Of a stretch of 64,000 nt of DNA, positions 1-9,698 are shown one piece after another (within the stretch, counting starts at the first letter, position 1; every line of letters starts with the position of its first letter). A program made the position numbers and the translations under genes. This stretch comes from Oenococcus kitaharae (GTDB taxonomy: Bacteria > Bacillota > Bacilli > Lactobacillales > Lactobacillaceae), in contig NZ_JANJQP010000003.1 of NCBI RefSeq assembly GCF_025758695.1, positions 186,001 through 250,000 on the forward strand, given 5' to 3'. Below the pieces are notes generated by a model, which made no database searches, had not been told where the DNA came from, and was given only the letters and a program-made list of their open reading frames with translations.

Positions 1-12
1 TGTCTTGTGAGA

Positions 13-26
13 TGAAAACGCTTACA
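13..26 (+). promoter_or_regulatory. CcpA catabolite-response element (cre) of the lplA-pdh operon
   Basis: TGAAAACGCTTACA fits the Gram-positive cre consensus TGWAANCGNTNWCA at every position. It ends 38 bases before the lplA start, so CcpA bound here would probably control the whole lplA-pdhABCD operon by carbon supply. The promoter hexamers are not clear because the window begins at base 1. Confidence 0.75.
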
Positions 27-64
27 AAAAGGGCAGACTGCATTTCACAAAGTAGAGGTAATCA

Positions 65-1084
65 ATGCAATATATTAAATATTTTGGCACAGATGCTTAC
101 ACAAATATCGCAATGGACAGCTGGCTTTTATATCATTTAAAGCCTGACCAACCGGTCTTCTCGCTCTGGCAGAATCGCAACGCTGTCATTGTCGGTCGGA
201 ATCAGAACACCTTTGCCGAAGTAAATCAGGATTTTATTGATGAACACCACACACAGGTAGTCCGGCGGGTTTCTGGCGGCGGCGCTGTCTTTCATGATTT
301 GGGGAATATTTGTTTCACTTTTTTTGTACCGGTCAAAAGTAGTGCTGAAGTCGATTTTCATAAGTTTGTCCGCCCGATGTATGATGCTTTGCACGAAGTC
401 GGCATTGAGGCAGAGATCAGCGGCCGAAATGATTTAACGATTGACGGTAAAAAAATCAGCGGCAATGCACAGCGCTATGCCGGCGGTTACTTGATGCACC
501 ACGGGACTTTGCTTTGGAATTCTGATGTTGACAGTATGGTGCGTTCGTTGAATGTTGCTGATGAGAAATTCATCTCAAAAGCTGCTAAATCAGTGCGCGC
601 GCGAGTGGGCAATATCAAAGACTACGCGCCAGCTGATTTAACGCTGGAAAAATTCTGGCAGGCTTTGCAATATTATCTGACAGATGAAGGCCGTGATACA
701 GAATACGTCTTATCTGATCAGCAGAAAAAAGGAATTTTGGATTTGCGCGATCAGCAGTTTGCGACTTGGGATTGGAATTACGGCACGAGTCCGAAATTTA
801 ATTTTACGAACCATGAAAAGTTTACGGGTGGCGCCATTGATGTTTCTGCCAATGTTGACCAAGGCCGTATCCAGGCAATTGATTTTCGCGGTGATTTTCT
901 CGGCGTACGGGATTGGCGCGAAATCAAGGATCGTTTTATCGGATTGCCCTTTGATCCGGATGCTGTTTATCAAGTATTGCATGCAAACGCCGGCGGGCAT
1001 TATTTCGGATCAATTGACGATCATGGTCTAGCCGCCATGTTCTCTGCTGGTGCTAAAAATGTTCAGGAGGAAGAAAATGTCTAA
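65..1084 (+). CDS. lplA: Lipoate-protein ligase A
   Basis: A 339-residue cytosolic ligase that activates free lipoate with ATP and transfers it to the lipoyl-domain lysine of E2 subunits. The BPL_LplA_LipB catalytic domain fills the first two thirds: RRVSGGGAVFHD near residue 70 is the lipoate-binding loop, and the signature GRNDLTIDGKKISGNAQR lies near residue 120. The last third matches the LplA accessory domain, so length and architecture are those of a complete enzyme. AGAGGT lies before the ATG. It is the first gene of the PDH operon and overlaps pdhA by eight bases. It probably lipoylates the E2 encoded two genes downstream. Family assignment is clear; substrate range is inferred. Confidence 0.95.
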   Translation: MQYIKYFGTDAYTNIAMDSWLLYHLKPDQPVFSLWQNRNAVIVGRNQNTFAEVNQDFIDEHHTQVVRRVSGGGAVFHDLGNICFTFFVPVKSSAEVDFHKFVRPMYDALHEVGIEAEISGRNDLTIDGKKISGNAQRYAGGYLMHHGTLLWNSDVDSMVRSLNVADEKFISKAAKSVRARVGNIKDYAPADLTLEKFWQALQYYLTDEGRDTEYVLSDQQKKGILDLRDQQFATWDWNYGTSPKFNFTNHEKFTGGAIDVSANVDQGRIQAIDFRGDFLGVRDWREIKDRFIGLPFDPDAVYQVLHANAGGHYFGSIDDHGLAAMFSAGAKNVQEEENV

Positions 1085-2213
1085 CATCTCAAATCTTAAT
1101 CACCAGATTTTGGATTTTGCAACTCAGCTCAAGGCACAGGATGATAATTTTCCGACATTGTCCGTCTTAAATAATGATGGCCAGATTGTCGATGAAGAGG
1201 CTTTAAAGCGTGCTGATCTGAGCAATGACGATCTCGTTAAATTGTTCAGCAGTATGCTGTTGAACCGCCAATTGGATATTCGATCGACAAAATTGGCTAA
1301 ACAGGGCCGTTTCGGTTTCTTTGCGCCGACTGCCGGTCAAGAGGCTTCCCAGATGGGGACGGCTTTTGCGTTTCGTGCTGAGGATTGGCTGTTCCCGGGC
1401 TATCGGGATATTCCACAGGTTGTCGCTAAAGGCTGGCCGATTTATAAAGCCATTCTTTGGAGCCGCGGGCATGTGCTGGGCAATGAATTTAAAACAGAAG
1501 ATGGCCAGCCGGTTAATTCCTGGTTTCCGCAAATTATTATCGGCGCCCAATACGTGGAAGCAGCCGGTGTCGCTTTGGGCTTGAAAAAACGTGAACAAAA
1601 TGCAGTCGCTTATGCCTACACAGGAGATGGTGGCAGTTCGCAAGGCGACTTTTACGAGGCACTGAATTTTGCCGGCGCCTATCACGCTAATGCCGTCTTC
1701 TTTGTTCAAAATAATGGTTATGCAATCTCAATGCCGCGTGCTGATCAGACAGCAGCAGCGCATTTGGCAGCAAAGGGCTGGGCAGCTGGTTTGCCAAGTA
1801 TCGTCGTTGACGGCCAGGATGCCATCGCTGCTTATTTAGCGGCTAAAGAGGCACGCGCTTGGGCTGTTTCCGGCAAAGGCCCTGTTCTGATTGAACTGCT
1901 GACAAATCGTTTTGAAGCACACTCAACAGCCGGTGATGATCCGCTGCGTTACCGCAGCAAGGAAGATATTGCTGATTGGTGGAAGAAGGATCCTTTGATT
2001 CGCATGCGCAAGTATCTGACGGACCAAGGATTGTGGAGTGAGGATCAAGAAAAAGAGACGATTGCTCAGATTGACGCGCGGATTGACGCGGATATTAAAA
2101 AAGCCGATCAGGTTGATAAGCAGAAAATCAGCGACTACCTTAAAAATACGCTGGAAGTACCTAGTTATGTGATGCGCGAACAGATAAAGAAATTTGAAAG
2201 CGAGGGCAGATAA
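1077..2213 (+). CDS. pdhA: Pyruvate dehydrogenase E1 component, alpha subunit
   Basis: The 378-residue alpha subunit of the E1 thiamine-diphosphate heterotetramer that decarboxylates pyruvate and reductively acetylates lipoyl-E2. The ThDP motif [18 protein letters not shown] and the NNGYAIS segment are present near residues 180-215, and [12 protein letters not shown] near residue 285 belongs to the E1 phosphorylation-loop region. I chose the ATG at 1077 over an in-frame one at 1050. AGGAGG sits at 1065-1070 with six bases of spacing, and starting at 1050 would add nine residues (MLKMFRRKK) with no good ribosome site. The start lies inside the end of lplA, so translation is likely coupled. Confidence 0.96.
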   Translation: MSNISNLNHQILDFATQLKAQDDNFPTLSVLNNDGQIVDEEALKRADLSNDDLVKLFSSMLLNRQLDIRSTKLAKQGRFGFFAPTAGQEASQMGTAFAFRAEDWLFPGYRDIPQVVAKGWPIYKAILWSRGHVLGNEFKTEDGQPVNSWFPQIIIGAQYVEAAGVALGLKKREQNAVAYAYTGDGGSSQGDFYEALNFAGAYHANAVFFVQNNGYAISMPRADQTAAAHLAAKGWAAGLPSIVVDGQDAIAAYLAAKEARAWAVSGKGPVLIELLTNRFEAHSTAGDDPLRYRSKEDIADWWKKDPLIRMRKYLTDQGLWSEDQEKETIAQIDARIDADIKKADQVDKQKISDYLKNTLEVPSYVMREQIKKFESEGR

Positions 2214-2214
2214 A

Positions 2215-3195
2215 ATGGCTGTGAAGAGTTATATCGAAGCTGTGAGAGATGCACAGGATCTAGCGCTGGGCCGTGATGAGAATGTGCTGATTTTTGGGGA
2301 AGATGTTGGTAAAAACGGTGGTGTTTTCCGTGCAACTGACGGCCTGCAGACTAAATACGGCGTTGACCGCGTTTTCAATACGCCTTTAGCCGAATCGGGC
2401 ATTGGCGGACTGGCAATCGGACTGGCCTCACAGGGTTTTCGCCCGATTATGGAAATCCAGTTCTTCGGTTTTGTCTATGAAACGATGGACTCGATTGCCG
2501 GGCAAATGGCTCGTAACCGTTTTCGTTTTAATGGCACGCGCCAGATGCCGATTGTTGTACGTGCGCCCTATGGCGGCGGTACAAAGACACCGGAAATGCA
2601 TGCTGATAACCTAGAAGGCCTGGTGGCACAAAATCCAGGCCTGCGAGTTGTGATGCCGGCGAATCCGGCTGATGCCAAAGGTTTGCTGCTAAGTGCGATT
2701 GCATCAAATGACCCTGTTGTTTTCCTGGAAAATATTCATCTCTACCGCTCTTTGAAAGGCGAAGTCGCAGACGGTTATTATACGACTCCATTGGACAAAG
2801 CCGCGATTGCACGTGAAGGCAAAGACGTTTCGATTATTACCTATGGCGGCATGACACCGGTCGTCTTAAATGCGGCTGAGAGCCTAGCTAAAGAAGGCAT
2901 TGACGCTGAAGTTGTCGATTTGAGAACTGTTTCGCCTTTGGATATCGAGACGATCGGGAAGTCAGTAGAAAAGACCGGCCGTGTTGTTGTGGCTCAGGAA
3001 GCTCAGCGGATTGCCGGAATTAGTGCGTCAGTGATGGCCGAAATTTCCGAAAGATTTATTTTGAGTTTGAGGGCACCGATTGGCCGTGTGTCCGCTCCGG
3101 ATACCGTTTATCCATTTGCTCAGGCTGAAAACGACTGGATGGCCAACGCAGATGATGTCATTGCCAAAGTCAAGGAGGTAGTCAACTATGACTGA
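2215..3195 (+). CDS. pdhB: Pyruvate dehydrogenase E1 component, beta subunit
   Basis: The 326-residue beta subunit of E1; it binds the ThDP pyrimidine ring and contacts E2. Family landmarks are [15 protein letters not shown] near residue 25, [18 protein letters not shown] near 55, and the C-terminal transketolase domain with [12 protein letters not shown] near residue 260. The ATG at 2215 follows the pdhA stop almost directly; an in-frame ATG at 2194 inside pdhA would add seven residues and is not preferred. A GAGGG element precedes the chosen start. Its end overlaps pdhC by eight bases, as expected for subunits made in fixed ratio. Confidence 0.95.
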   Translation: MAVKSYIEAVRDAQDLALGRDENVLIFGEDVGKNGGVFRATDGLQTKYGVDRVFNTPLAESGIGGLAIGLASQGFRPIMEIQFFGFVYETMDSIAGQMARNRFRFNGTRQMPIVVRAPYGGGTKTPEMHADNLEGLVAQNPGLRVVMPANPADAKGLLLSAIASNDPVVFLENIHLYRSLKGEVADGYYTTPLDKAAIAREGKDVSIITYGGMTPVVLNAAESLAKEGIDAEVVDLRTVSPLDIETIGKSVEKTGRVVVAQEAQRIAGISASVMAEISERFILSLRAPIGRVSAPDTVYPFAQAENDWMANADDVIAKVKEVVNYD

Positions 3196-4492
3196 AATTT
3201 TTAAAATGCCGGATATTGGTGAAGGCATGGCTGAAGGCGAGATTTCAAATTGGCTGGTCAAAGTCGGCGATCAAGTAAAGACCGATGATTCAGTCGCCGA
3301 AGTACAAAATGACAAACTGCTGCAGGAAATTCTATCGCCTTATTCCGGTAAAGTGACAAAGTTATTTGTCGATGCTGGAACCACAGTTCAAGTGGGCCAG
3401 CCCTTAATCGAATTTGATGGTGACGGCAGCGGCAGCAGCGCTGAAACGCCAGCTGCGGGAGCCGCCATACAAGACAACAGTACTACCAGCACGCCTGCTC
3501 CAGCACCTGCACCTGCACCTGCACCTGCGGCTAGTGAACAGCCGCAAAGTTCGGCACCAGCAGCACCGGTAGCTTCTAACGGTAACGTTTTGGCTATGCC
3601 TTCTGTCCGCCACTTTGCTTTTGAACATCATTTGGACCTGGCACAAGTGCCAGCCACCGGCCGCCATGGCCACATCACGATGGCTGATGCGCAAAAAGCT
3701 GTTGAGCAGCCTCAGCAGACAGCTGCACCGGCCGCTAGCGCTGCGCCAGTTTCAGCTAGTCCGGAACCAGCTCCAGCACCAGTCGAAGTTAAAGAAGGCC
3801 GTGTTGCGATGACGCCGATCCGTAAAGCGATCGCAAAAGCCATGGCGACACAAAACGCGACGATTCCGACGGTTACGAATTTCGATCAGATTGAAGTTTC
3901 TAAACTGGTTGAGCATCGCAAACAGTTCAAAGCCATGGCAGCTGACCAGTCGATTCATTTGACTTATTTGGCTTATGCTGTGAAGGCTTTAGCCGCGACT
4001 GCCAAGAAGTTCCCAGAGTTGAATGCCTCAGTCGATATGGATAAACAGGAAATTGTTTATCATGACGATATCAATATCGGCGTTGCGGTTAGCGCGCCAA
4101 ACGGCCTCTTCGTGCCCGTAGTTGCACAAGCTGATCGGAAGTCTATTCTGACAATTGCCCAAGAAATTGAAGATTTGGCTGCCGCTGTTCGTGACGGATC
4201 AATTAAAGGTAACCAGATGCATGGCGCGACGATTACGATTTCCAATCTTGGTTCGGCGCGCGGTACTTGGTTTACGCCGATTATCAATGCTAAAGAAGTG
4301 GCAATTCTTGGTCTGGGTTCGATTGTCAAAGAGCCGATTGTGGCTGATGATGGCTCGATTGTCGCCGGTCAAGTGATGAAGTTCAGTCTTAGTTACGATC
4401 ACCGTTTGATTGACGGCATGTTAGGGCAGACATCTTTGAATTATTTCAAGACGCTCATGGCTGATCCAGCTTATATGCTGATGGAGGTGTAA
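3188..4492 (+). CDS. pdhC: Dihydrolipoamide acetyltransferase, E2 of the pyruvate dehydrogenase complex
   Basis: A 434-residue E2 core protein with one N-terminal lipoyl domain (residues 1-80; lipoyl lysine K43 in EVQNDKLL). An Ala/Pro-rich swinging linker with an alternating AP run follows. The peripheral-subunit-binding domain is near residues 135-170 and starts [16 protein letters not shown] second Ala/Pro linker leads to the catalytic acetyltransferase domain from about residue 205. The active-site motif DHRLIDG gives H405 and D409. A single lipoyl domain is usual for Gram-positive E2s. The AP run is encoded by a short gcacct-type repeat (around 3496-3530) that could vary in length between strains. 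An AAGGAGGT element lies before the start. Confidence 0.96.
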   Translation: MTEIFKMPDIGEGMAEGEISNWLVKVGDQVKTDDSVAEVQNDKLLQEILSPYSGKVTKLFVDAGTTVQVGQPLIEFDGDGSGSSAETPAAGAAIQDNSTTSTPAPAPAPAPAPAASEQPQSSAPAAPVASNGNVLAMPSVRHFAFEHHLDLAQVPATGRHGHITMADAQKAVEQPQQTAAPAASAAPVSASPEPAPAPVEVKEGRVAMTPIRKAIAKAMATQNATIPTVTNFDQIEVSKLVEHRKQFKAMAADQSIHLTYLAYAVKALAATAKKFPELNASVDMDKQEIVYHDDINIGVAVSAPNGLFVPVVAQADRKSILTIAQEIEDLAAAVRDGSIKGNQMHGATITISNLGSARGTWFTPIINAKEVAILGLGSIVKEPIVADDGSIVAGQVMKFSLSYDHRLIDGMLGQTSLNYFKTLMADPAYMLMEV

Positions 4493-4494
4493 GG

Positions 4495-5904
4495 ATGGTT
4501 GTTGGTGCACAAGCTACTGAAGTAGAGACGGTTGTGATTGGTTCGGGCCCTGGCGGCTATGTTGCGGCGATTCGGGCAGCTGAATTAGGTCAGAAAGTGA
4601 CCTTGATTGAAAGCGGCGAGATTGGCGGTGTTTGTTTAAACGTTGGCTGTATTCCTTCTAAAGCTTTGATTAATATCGGCCACCATTATCGCGATGAAAT
4701 GACTGAGCAGCCTTTCGGATTGCACGCGACCGGCGTCAGCTTGGATTGGGCCGCGACACAGGATTGGAAACAGAAAAAAGTCGTCGAGCGTCTGACTGGC
4801 GGCGTGGCCATGTTATTAAAAAAACATCATGTCGATATCGTTCGCGGAACGGCTTCTTTCAATGATAATGAACAGATTAATGTCATTGAAGGGGACAACC
4901 ACGAATTGTTCCAATTCAAAAACTGCATCATTGCGACTGGTTCACGTCCTGTACAGATCCCTGGATTCGAGTTCGCTAATCGGATCGTTGATTCGACCGG
5001 TGCCTTGAGTCTGCCAGCTGTTCCCAAACATTTAATTGTGATTGGCGGCGGCGTGATCGGGTCGGAGTTGGGCGGCCTCTATCTGAATTTGGGAGCCAAG
5101 GTGACGATCATCGAGGGCTTGGATCACGTGTTAAACGGCTTTGATGCTGAACTAATCAAGCCTGTTTTAGATGACTTTAAAGCCCAAGGCGGCGAAATTT
5201 ATACGAGTGCCAAAGCCAAGTCGGCTGTTCAGACCGACAATGGCGTGGCTGTGACCTTTGAAGCTGATGGTAAAGAACAGACTGTGACCGGTGATTATCT
5301 GCTGGTTTCAGTAGGACGCCGGCCTAACACAGATGAACTGGGCCTGAATAATACGAACGTCAAGCTTGATGAACATGGTTTGATTCAAGTTGACGACCGC
5401 ATGGCAACAACGGCTGCGCATATCTACGCGATCGGGGATGTCACAGCTGGGCCGGCCTTGGCACATAAAGCCAGTTTCCAAGCCAAGATTGCCGCGGCTG
5501 CCATTTCTGGCGATCCGCAAGCACGTGATTTACACTACTCGCTGCCTGCTGTTGCTTATACGAATTACGAATTAGCTACGACCGGCGAGACACCTGAGAG
5601 TATCCAAGAAAAGAACTTGGATGCCAAAGCCTATAAGTTTCCTTTTGCTGCTAACGGACGTGCGCTGGCGATGAATGCCGGAACTGGTTTTATTCGTTTG
5701 ATTAGCGATAATCAAAGCAAGGCACTGATTGGGGCTCAGATTGTCGGTCCGGGTGCTTCGGATTTGATTTCGGAGTTATCTTTGGCGATTGAAAATGGGC
5801 TAACAACTGAAGATATCAGTTTGACGATTCATCCTCATCCGACTCTTGGCGAGGCAATTATGGATGCTGCAGAACTAGCTGACGGCCTGCCGATTCACAT
5901 TTAG
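4495..5904 (+). CDS. pdhD: Dihydrolipoamide dehydrogenase, E3
   Basis: A 469-residue FAD-dependent disulfide oxidoreductase that reoxidises dihydrolipoyl-E2 with NAD+. The FAD-binding GSGPGGYVAA is near residue 16 and the redox disulfide is C47/C52 in CLNVGCIPSK. The NAD-binding IGGGVIGSELGG is near residue 185 and the catalytic base pair HPHPTLGE (H448, E453) is near the C-terminus. The ATG follows the pdhC stop by two bases. It closes the operon; no obvious terminator hairpin was seen in the 60 bases after the stop. Confidence 0.96.
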   Translation: MVVGAQATEVETVVIGSGPGGYVAAIRAAELGQKVTLIESGEIGGVCLNVGCIPSKALINIGHHYRDEMTEQPFGLHATGVSLDWAATQDWKQKKVVERLTGGVAMLLKKHHVDIVRGTASFNDNEQINVIEGDNHELFQFKNCIIATGSRPVQIPGFEFANRIVDSTGALSLPAVPKHLIVIGGGVIGSELGGLYLNLGAKVTIIEGLDHVLNGFDAELIKPVLDDFKAQGGEIYTSAKAKSAVQTDNGVAVTFEADGKEQTVTGDYLLVSVGRRPNTDELGLNNTNVKLDEHGLIQVDDRMATTAAHIYAIGDVTAGPALAHKASFQAKIAAAAISGDPQARDLHYSLPAVAYTNYELATTGETPESIQEKNLDAKAYKFPFAANGRALAMNAGTGFIRLISDNQSKALIGAQIVGPGASDLISELSLAIENGLTTEDISLTIHPHPTLGEAIMDAAELADGLPIHI

Positions 5905-5953
5905 AAATCTTTTAGGACAGCACCGCTGGCAAGTTTTATTTCTTCAAATTAGT

Positions 5954-5965
5954 TAAGATTAATTT
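5954..5965 (+). promoter_or_regulatory. -10 box of a probable leaderless promoter
   Basis: TAAGAT, then six bases, then the ATG of the phosphatase gene. There is no purine-rich ribosome site between them. The -35 region is weak. Confidence 0.5.
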
Positions 5966-6766
5966 ATGGATAAAAGACGCGTTTTGCCGGTAATCGGCGG
6001 TTTTAATTTCAGAGATATTGGCGGTTATACCTCTTTTGACGGACGCAAAATCAAGTGGGGCAAGGCTTTTCGAACGGCCGGTATGGCAGACTTGTCGCCT
6101 GAAGATTTGAAATATTTAGAAGATCGGCAAGTGGACACGATTATTGATTTTCGCACTGAAGCTGAAGTGGCTAAAGGCCCCGATCGTGTACCGGCACATG
6201 CTGTTGATATTAATATTCCAGCTATGGATTTTGACCGGACCGAATCGACTGTGGATTACGCACAGTTGAGCAAAGAGTACGATCAAAAAGGCTACGGCTA
6301 TTTGAATATGATCAATAATTATGAACATCTGATTTCAGACGAGTATTCCAATATTGCTTACCGCAAGTTTTTCGATCTTTTAATGACGGAAAACAAGACT
6401 TTGGCTTATCACTGCACAGCTGGCAAAGACCGGACAGGGGTTGCCTCTATGCTGCTGATGTCAGCCTTGGGCATTAATGAGGCTCAGATCAAACACGATT
6501 ATTTGATTACGGACCGCCTGTCGACTGAAGTTGTTCGTAATAAAATTGAGCACATGAAAGCCGAGGGTGCTACACCTGACGAAATTGAAAACATCCACTC
6601 TATGTGGTCGGTGAACATTGATTATATTCAGCGTTCCATTGATACAGTCAAACGCTTGTCTGGTGATCCGATCACTTATTTGCAAAACTATCTACAGCTT
6701 CAGCCGGCTGATATTCAGCTGCTGCGCGATAAATATTTATTCAGTGAACCAACGGGCAAGCAATAA
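5966..6766 (+). CDS. Tyrosine-protein phosphatase (LipA/Ptp-like family)
   Basis: A 266-residue protein with the cysteine phosphatase signature HCTAGKDRTG; nucleophile C150 and R156 form the CX5R loop. The N-terminal segment NFRDIGGY is typical of the Firmicute tyrosine/lipid phosphatase family (Y_phosphatase3). It should remove phosphate from phosphotyrosine or phosphoinositide-like substrates; the real substrate is unknown. No signal peptide is seen. TAAGAT at 5954-5959 lies six bases before the ATG with no Shine-Dalgarno, so the mRNA is probably leaderless. A strong terminator follows. Confidence 0.88.
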   Translation: MDKRRVLPVIGGFNFRDIGGYTSFDGRKIKWGKAFRTAGMADLSPEDLKYLEDRQVDTIIDFRTEAEVAKGPDRVPAHAVDINIPAMDFDRTESTVDYAQLSKEYDQKGYGYLNMINNYEHLISDEYSNIAYRKFFDLLMTENKTLAYHCTAGKDRTGVASMLLMSALGINEAQIKHDYLITDRLSTEVVRNKIEHMKAEGATPDEIENIHSMWSVNIDYIQRSIDTVKRLSGDPITYLQNYLQLQPADIQLLRDKYLFSEPTGKQ

Positions 6767-6784
6767 TCACGGTGAGATATTCAT

Positions 6785-6816
6785 AAATCCCTCATTCAAT
6801 CATGAGGGATTTTTTG
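6785..6816 (+). terminator. Intrinsic terminator after the phosphatase gene
   Basis: Perfect 11-bp stem AAATCCCTCAT/ATGAGGGATTT with a six-base loop, followed by a T run. Confidence 0.9.
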
Positions 6817-6903
6817 CTGTCGTAAACGTCGTTAGTCCATCAAATAATTAATGGGAACAATATATTTATCTTTATTTTAGTATAAATGATAATATAGTCA
6901 TAT

Positions 6904-7761
6904 ATGATCAATGGTCGTCTAATTAAAGAAGCGCGAGAGAAACTAAATTTAAGTCAAGGGGAACTGGCACGTGGAATCACGAATCAAGCTTCAATTAGTC
7001 TCTTGGAGAAAAATAATCGAGCACCGAGTGTCAAAGTGCTTTCGCAAATCTCCGACCGTTTAAATGTTGATTTGAATGATTTATTAGGTAATCCCAACAA
7101 AATTAAATTTCAAGATCAGCTTTCAAAAGCCGAACAAGCAGCCCAACAGTATAACTATCAGGCGGCGCTGGACATTTTGGATGGTATTGATATCTCTGCG
7201 ATTCACAACGATAGAGATAGAGCGAGGTATGGCTTTTTAAGAACTGTTTCCAAAATGTGGATCAGCCAAGATTTTAAGTCGGCAATTTTCGCTTTTTCTC
7301 TTTTATTGGAGAATACGCCGAAACAAGATGATATTTATTACTTTTTGCTGCTCAACGGGATTGGTGTCGCTTATTATCAAAATGACAATCATCAAGAAGC
7401 TGCCGTTTACTTCCATCGGATCGTTGAACAAATCGGCCATTTCAACGTCGATCATGCACATTTTTATTGGGCATTATTCTTGCTGAGCAATTTAGCGAAA
7501 TTTTATTCTCGAGAATCTGATTTGCCTCTCAGTAATCAATTAGCTGAACAAGGTATCCGAATAGCAAAGAGCCATTCAACTACCTTGTTTGTAGAAGATT
7601 TTTACTACGTTTATGCTTTCAATTTATCTGAAAACGGGGCTGATACAGCAAAGGCAATCTCCTATTATCGCCTGGCAGAAAGTTTCTCAGTGTTCAATCA
7701 AGATTCGATAGTGATGAATAAAGCTCGTGAAAAAATAACTCGCCTCGAAAAAAAGATATAA
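6904..7761 (+). CDS. XRE-family regulator with TPR-like C-terminal domain
   Basis: A 285-residue protein. Residues 4-60 are an XRE helix-turn-helix (LSQGELARGI, then QASISLLEKNNRAPSVKVL). Residues 75-285 are alpha-helical with TPR-like repeats (for example NGIGVAYYQNDNHQEAAVYF). This architecture is shared with the RRNPP/Rgg/PlcR type of peptide-responsive regulators, but the size also fits unlinked HTH-TPR proteins. TATAGT lies five bases before the ATG and there is no ribosome site, so it may be leaderless. It precedes an ABC-2 transporter operon in the same direction and could control it. I found no short peptide gene next to it. The ligand is unknown. Confidence 0.8.
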   Translation: MINGRLIKEAREKLNLSQGELARGITNQASISLLEKNNRAPSVKVLSQISDRLNVDLNDLLGNPNKIKFQDQLSKAEQAAQQYNYQAALDILDGIDISAIHNDRDRARYGFLRTVSKMWISQDFKSAIFAFSLLLENTPKQDDIYYFLLLNGIGVAYYQNDNHQEAAVYFHRIVEQIGHFNVDHAHFYWALFLLSNLAKFYSRESDLPLSNQLAEQGIRIAKSHSTTLFVEDFYYVYAFNLSENGADTAKAISYYRLAESFSVFNQDSIVMNKAREKITRLEKKI

Positions 7762-7778
7762 AACAGGTTTTTCTTCCA

Positions 7779-7821
7779 AAAAAATAGTTAAAAGCAATAT
7801 TAAAACTATTTTTTTTATTTT
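7779..7821 (+). terminator. A/T-rich terminator after the XRE-TPR gene
   Basis: AAAAAATAGTT pairs with AACTATTTTTT across a 14-base loop and a run of T follows. The stem is A/T rich, so efficiency is uncertain. Confidence 0.6.
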
Positions 7822-7859
7822 TAATAGACATATATAAAGATTTTTGTGAGTAATTTGCC

Positions 7860-7865
7860 TATAAT
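7860..7865 (+). promoter_or_regulatory. -10 box of the ABC transporter operon
   Basis: Exact TATAAT, 25 bases before a good ribosome site (GAGGGGAT) and the ATG at 7891. No convincing -35 element is visible. Confidence 0.55.
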
Positions 7866-7890
7866 GTAAACAATAAGCGAGGGGATTGGC

Positions 7891-8754
7891 ATGATTCTGG
7901 AAATCACTCATTTATCTTTTAACTACAAAAACGTCGATATTTTTAAAGACGCATCTATGCAGATTGAAAAACCCGGTGTTTATGGTTTGGTGGCTCCTAA
8001 CGGTTCTGGGAAGACGACGCTGCTGGACTTGATTGCTGGTTTTTTATCTCAGCAGCGAGGCGAGATTAGGATTTTCGGGCAGTCTAATAAGCAGTTGAAA
8101 TCCCTAGCGCCGAAGATTAGTTATGTCCAGGACAACCGCGTCCTCTATCAATATCTCAGTGCACAAGAACACCTGAATATGGTAGCGGATCTGTATCATG
8201 TGTCTAAAGAGCGTGTCGCACAATTAGTGAAACAGTTTGCTCTGACCAATTTTCTGACACGCCCAGTCTCCAGCTATTCGCTTGGTCAAAAACAGCGCAT
8301 TTTGATTGCGATGGCCATGGTCACGGATCCACAACTGATCTTTTTAGACGAACCCCTCAATGGCCTCGATCCAGACAGCGTGATTATTATTAGAAATGTT
8401 TTAAAGCAGCTGGCCTTGGAAAAGAAGACGGTTTTGGTCTCTTCTCATAATTTGGATGAACTAGCGAAAACCACAGACACTTTCTTTTACGTGAAAAATA
8501 AGCAGCTTTTTTCAGAACAGATTGAGCATTTTGCTAACCTGTCATTTAAGACTGACCAGCCTGAACAAATGCAGCAATTCTTGGAGGATGCTGATTTTCA
8601 AGTCAAACAGGACGATGGCCGGCTGGTCATTTTGGTTGCTTCGGATAAAATCATTGACTTAATCAGAAAGATGGATCAGCAGCATTTAGATTTTTCCGAT
8701 CCTAAAATTTATGTCAACAGCCTAGAAGACCAATATCAAAGGATCTTTGATTAA
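7891..8754 (+). CDS. ABC transporter ATP-binding protein (ABC-2 type)
   Basis: A 287-residue ATPase. Walker A is APNGSGKTT near residue 36, the signature is YSLGQKQRI near residue 131, Walker B is LIFLDEPLNGLD near residue 149, and the switch histidine lies in SSHNLDEL. The segment after residue 205 is an accessory domain common in antibiotic or bacteriocin export and self-immunity ATPases. A GAGGGGATT ribosome site precedes the ATG. The next two genes encode the membrane partners, so a complete exporter is present. The substrate cannot be told from sequence. Confidence 0.93.
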   Translation: MILEITHLSFNYKNVDIFKDASMQIEKPGVYGLVAPNGSGKTTLLDLIAGFLSQQRGEIRIFGQSNKQLKSLAPKISYVQDNRVLYQYLSAQEHLNMVADLYHVSKERVAQLVKQFALTNFLTRPVSSYSLGQKQRILIAMAMVTDPQLIFLDEPLNGLDPDSVIIIRNVLKQLALEKKTVLVSSHNLDELAKTTDTFFYVKNKQLFSEQIEHFANLSFKTDQPEQMQQFLEDADFQVKQDDGRLVILVASDKIIDLIRKMDQQHLDFSDPKIYVNSLEDQYQRIFD

Positions 8755-8756
8755 TC

Positions 8757-9698
8757 ATGACCCGCGCCAAAGTACTTTCTCATGTAGCGGAAATAAGCTT
8801 CTTTAAAAGCTGGTTTTTCTGCATTGATCTGGCTTTTATTGTCGTTTATGTGACTCTGTTCGTTATTTCAATGTTTTTAGGTGTTCAGCAGCAGACTCTA
8901 GCCTATGATAGACAGTTCGATGCACAGCGTTCAACCATTGGCGGTGCCATGTATGGTGTTGCCAAACAAATTAACGACAATCCCGAGATGCCGAAAAAAC
9001 AGCTGGCTTATCTACGGCATGGTCTGGAGCTAGCTGCCAACGTATCCAATGCAATTAAAAAACAAGAAAACGCTTTGAATAACCGTCAGGGAAATTACTT
9101 GCCATTAACGATTCAAGTATCTCGCCAGGCCGATATTTTAAATCAGAGTCAAGGACCGATCCAAGCCAGTGATGCTGATATTTTTCGTGCGAACGCTGCT
9201 GAAGCCCGTCGTCTGATGAAAGCACATATGAGTTTTGAGTTTAACGATGCCAGTTTTAATTTTCCGAATGTTTTCTTCCTTTTCACGAGTTATTTCTTTA
9301 ATCCGCTAAGTATTTTGCTGTTTTTGGTGATCCAGCTGGCCTTCTTTCTGCTGGAAAAGGAACGGAAAAATGAACGTTTGTTGCAGACGCTGGCAGATGA
9401 AAAATCCTTAGCTTTGGGAAAAATGTTATTTGCCTTAAAACGTTTTATCACCGATCTGCTTGTCATCTACATTCTAGCTAGCAGCACTTTTCTCATCTTG
9501 GATCACCCGCTGCTCAAGTCTGGATCCAGCAGTTTTGCCTATCCGATGACTTTTCTTGGTATGACTCAGCCTTTAATTAAGTTATTATGGCCCTTGTTTG
9601 TGATTGGCCTACTGCTAGCTTTGCTGGTCAACGCGTTACTGCCGCTGATTTACCAAAAGGCGGTCAATCGGCCTTTGCCAAAGGGGATGAGACTATGA
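8757..9698 (+). CDS. ABC-2 type permease subunit 1
   Basis: A 313-residue membrane protein. One transmembrane helix lies near residues 18-42, then a large extracytoplasmic loop of about 120 residues, then three or four helices in the C-terminal half (around residues 175-200, 228-250 and 275-300). It starts two bases after the ATPase stop and its last bases overlap the next gene as ATGA. Such layouts are usual for two-permease ABC-2 exporters. No closer family name can be supported. Confidence 0.75.
   Translation: MTRAKVLSHVAEISFFKSWFFCIDLAFIVVYVTLFVISMFLGVQQQTLAYDRQFDAQRSTIGGAMYGVAKQINDNPEMPKKQLAYLRHGLELAANVSNAIKKQENALNNRQGNYLPLTIQVSRQADILNQSQGPIQASDADIFRANAAEARRLMKAHMSFEFNDASFNFPNVFFLFTSYFFNPLSILLFLVIQLAFFLLEKERKNERLLQTLADEKSLALGKMLFALKRFITDLLVIYILASSTFLILDHPLLKSGSSSFAYPMTFLGMTQPLIKLLWPLFVIGLLLALLVNALLPLIYQKAVNRPLPKGMRL

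Noticed and set aside
1203-1709. 168-codon minus-strand frame inside pdhA
   Set aside because: A shadow of a clear pdhA gene; no promoter or ribosome site.
3496-3530. Short gcacct-type tandem repeat
   Set aside because: It encodes the Ala-Pro linker of E2 and is explained by the gene; not a mobile or CRISPR repeat.
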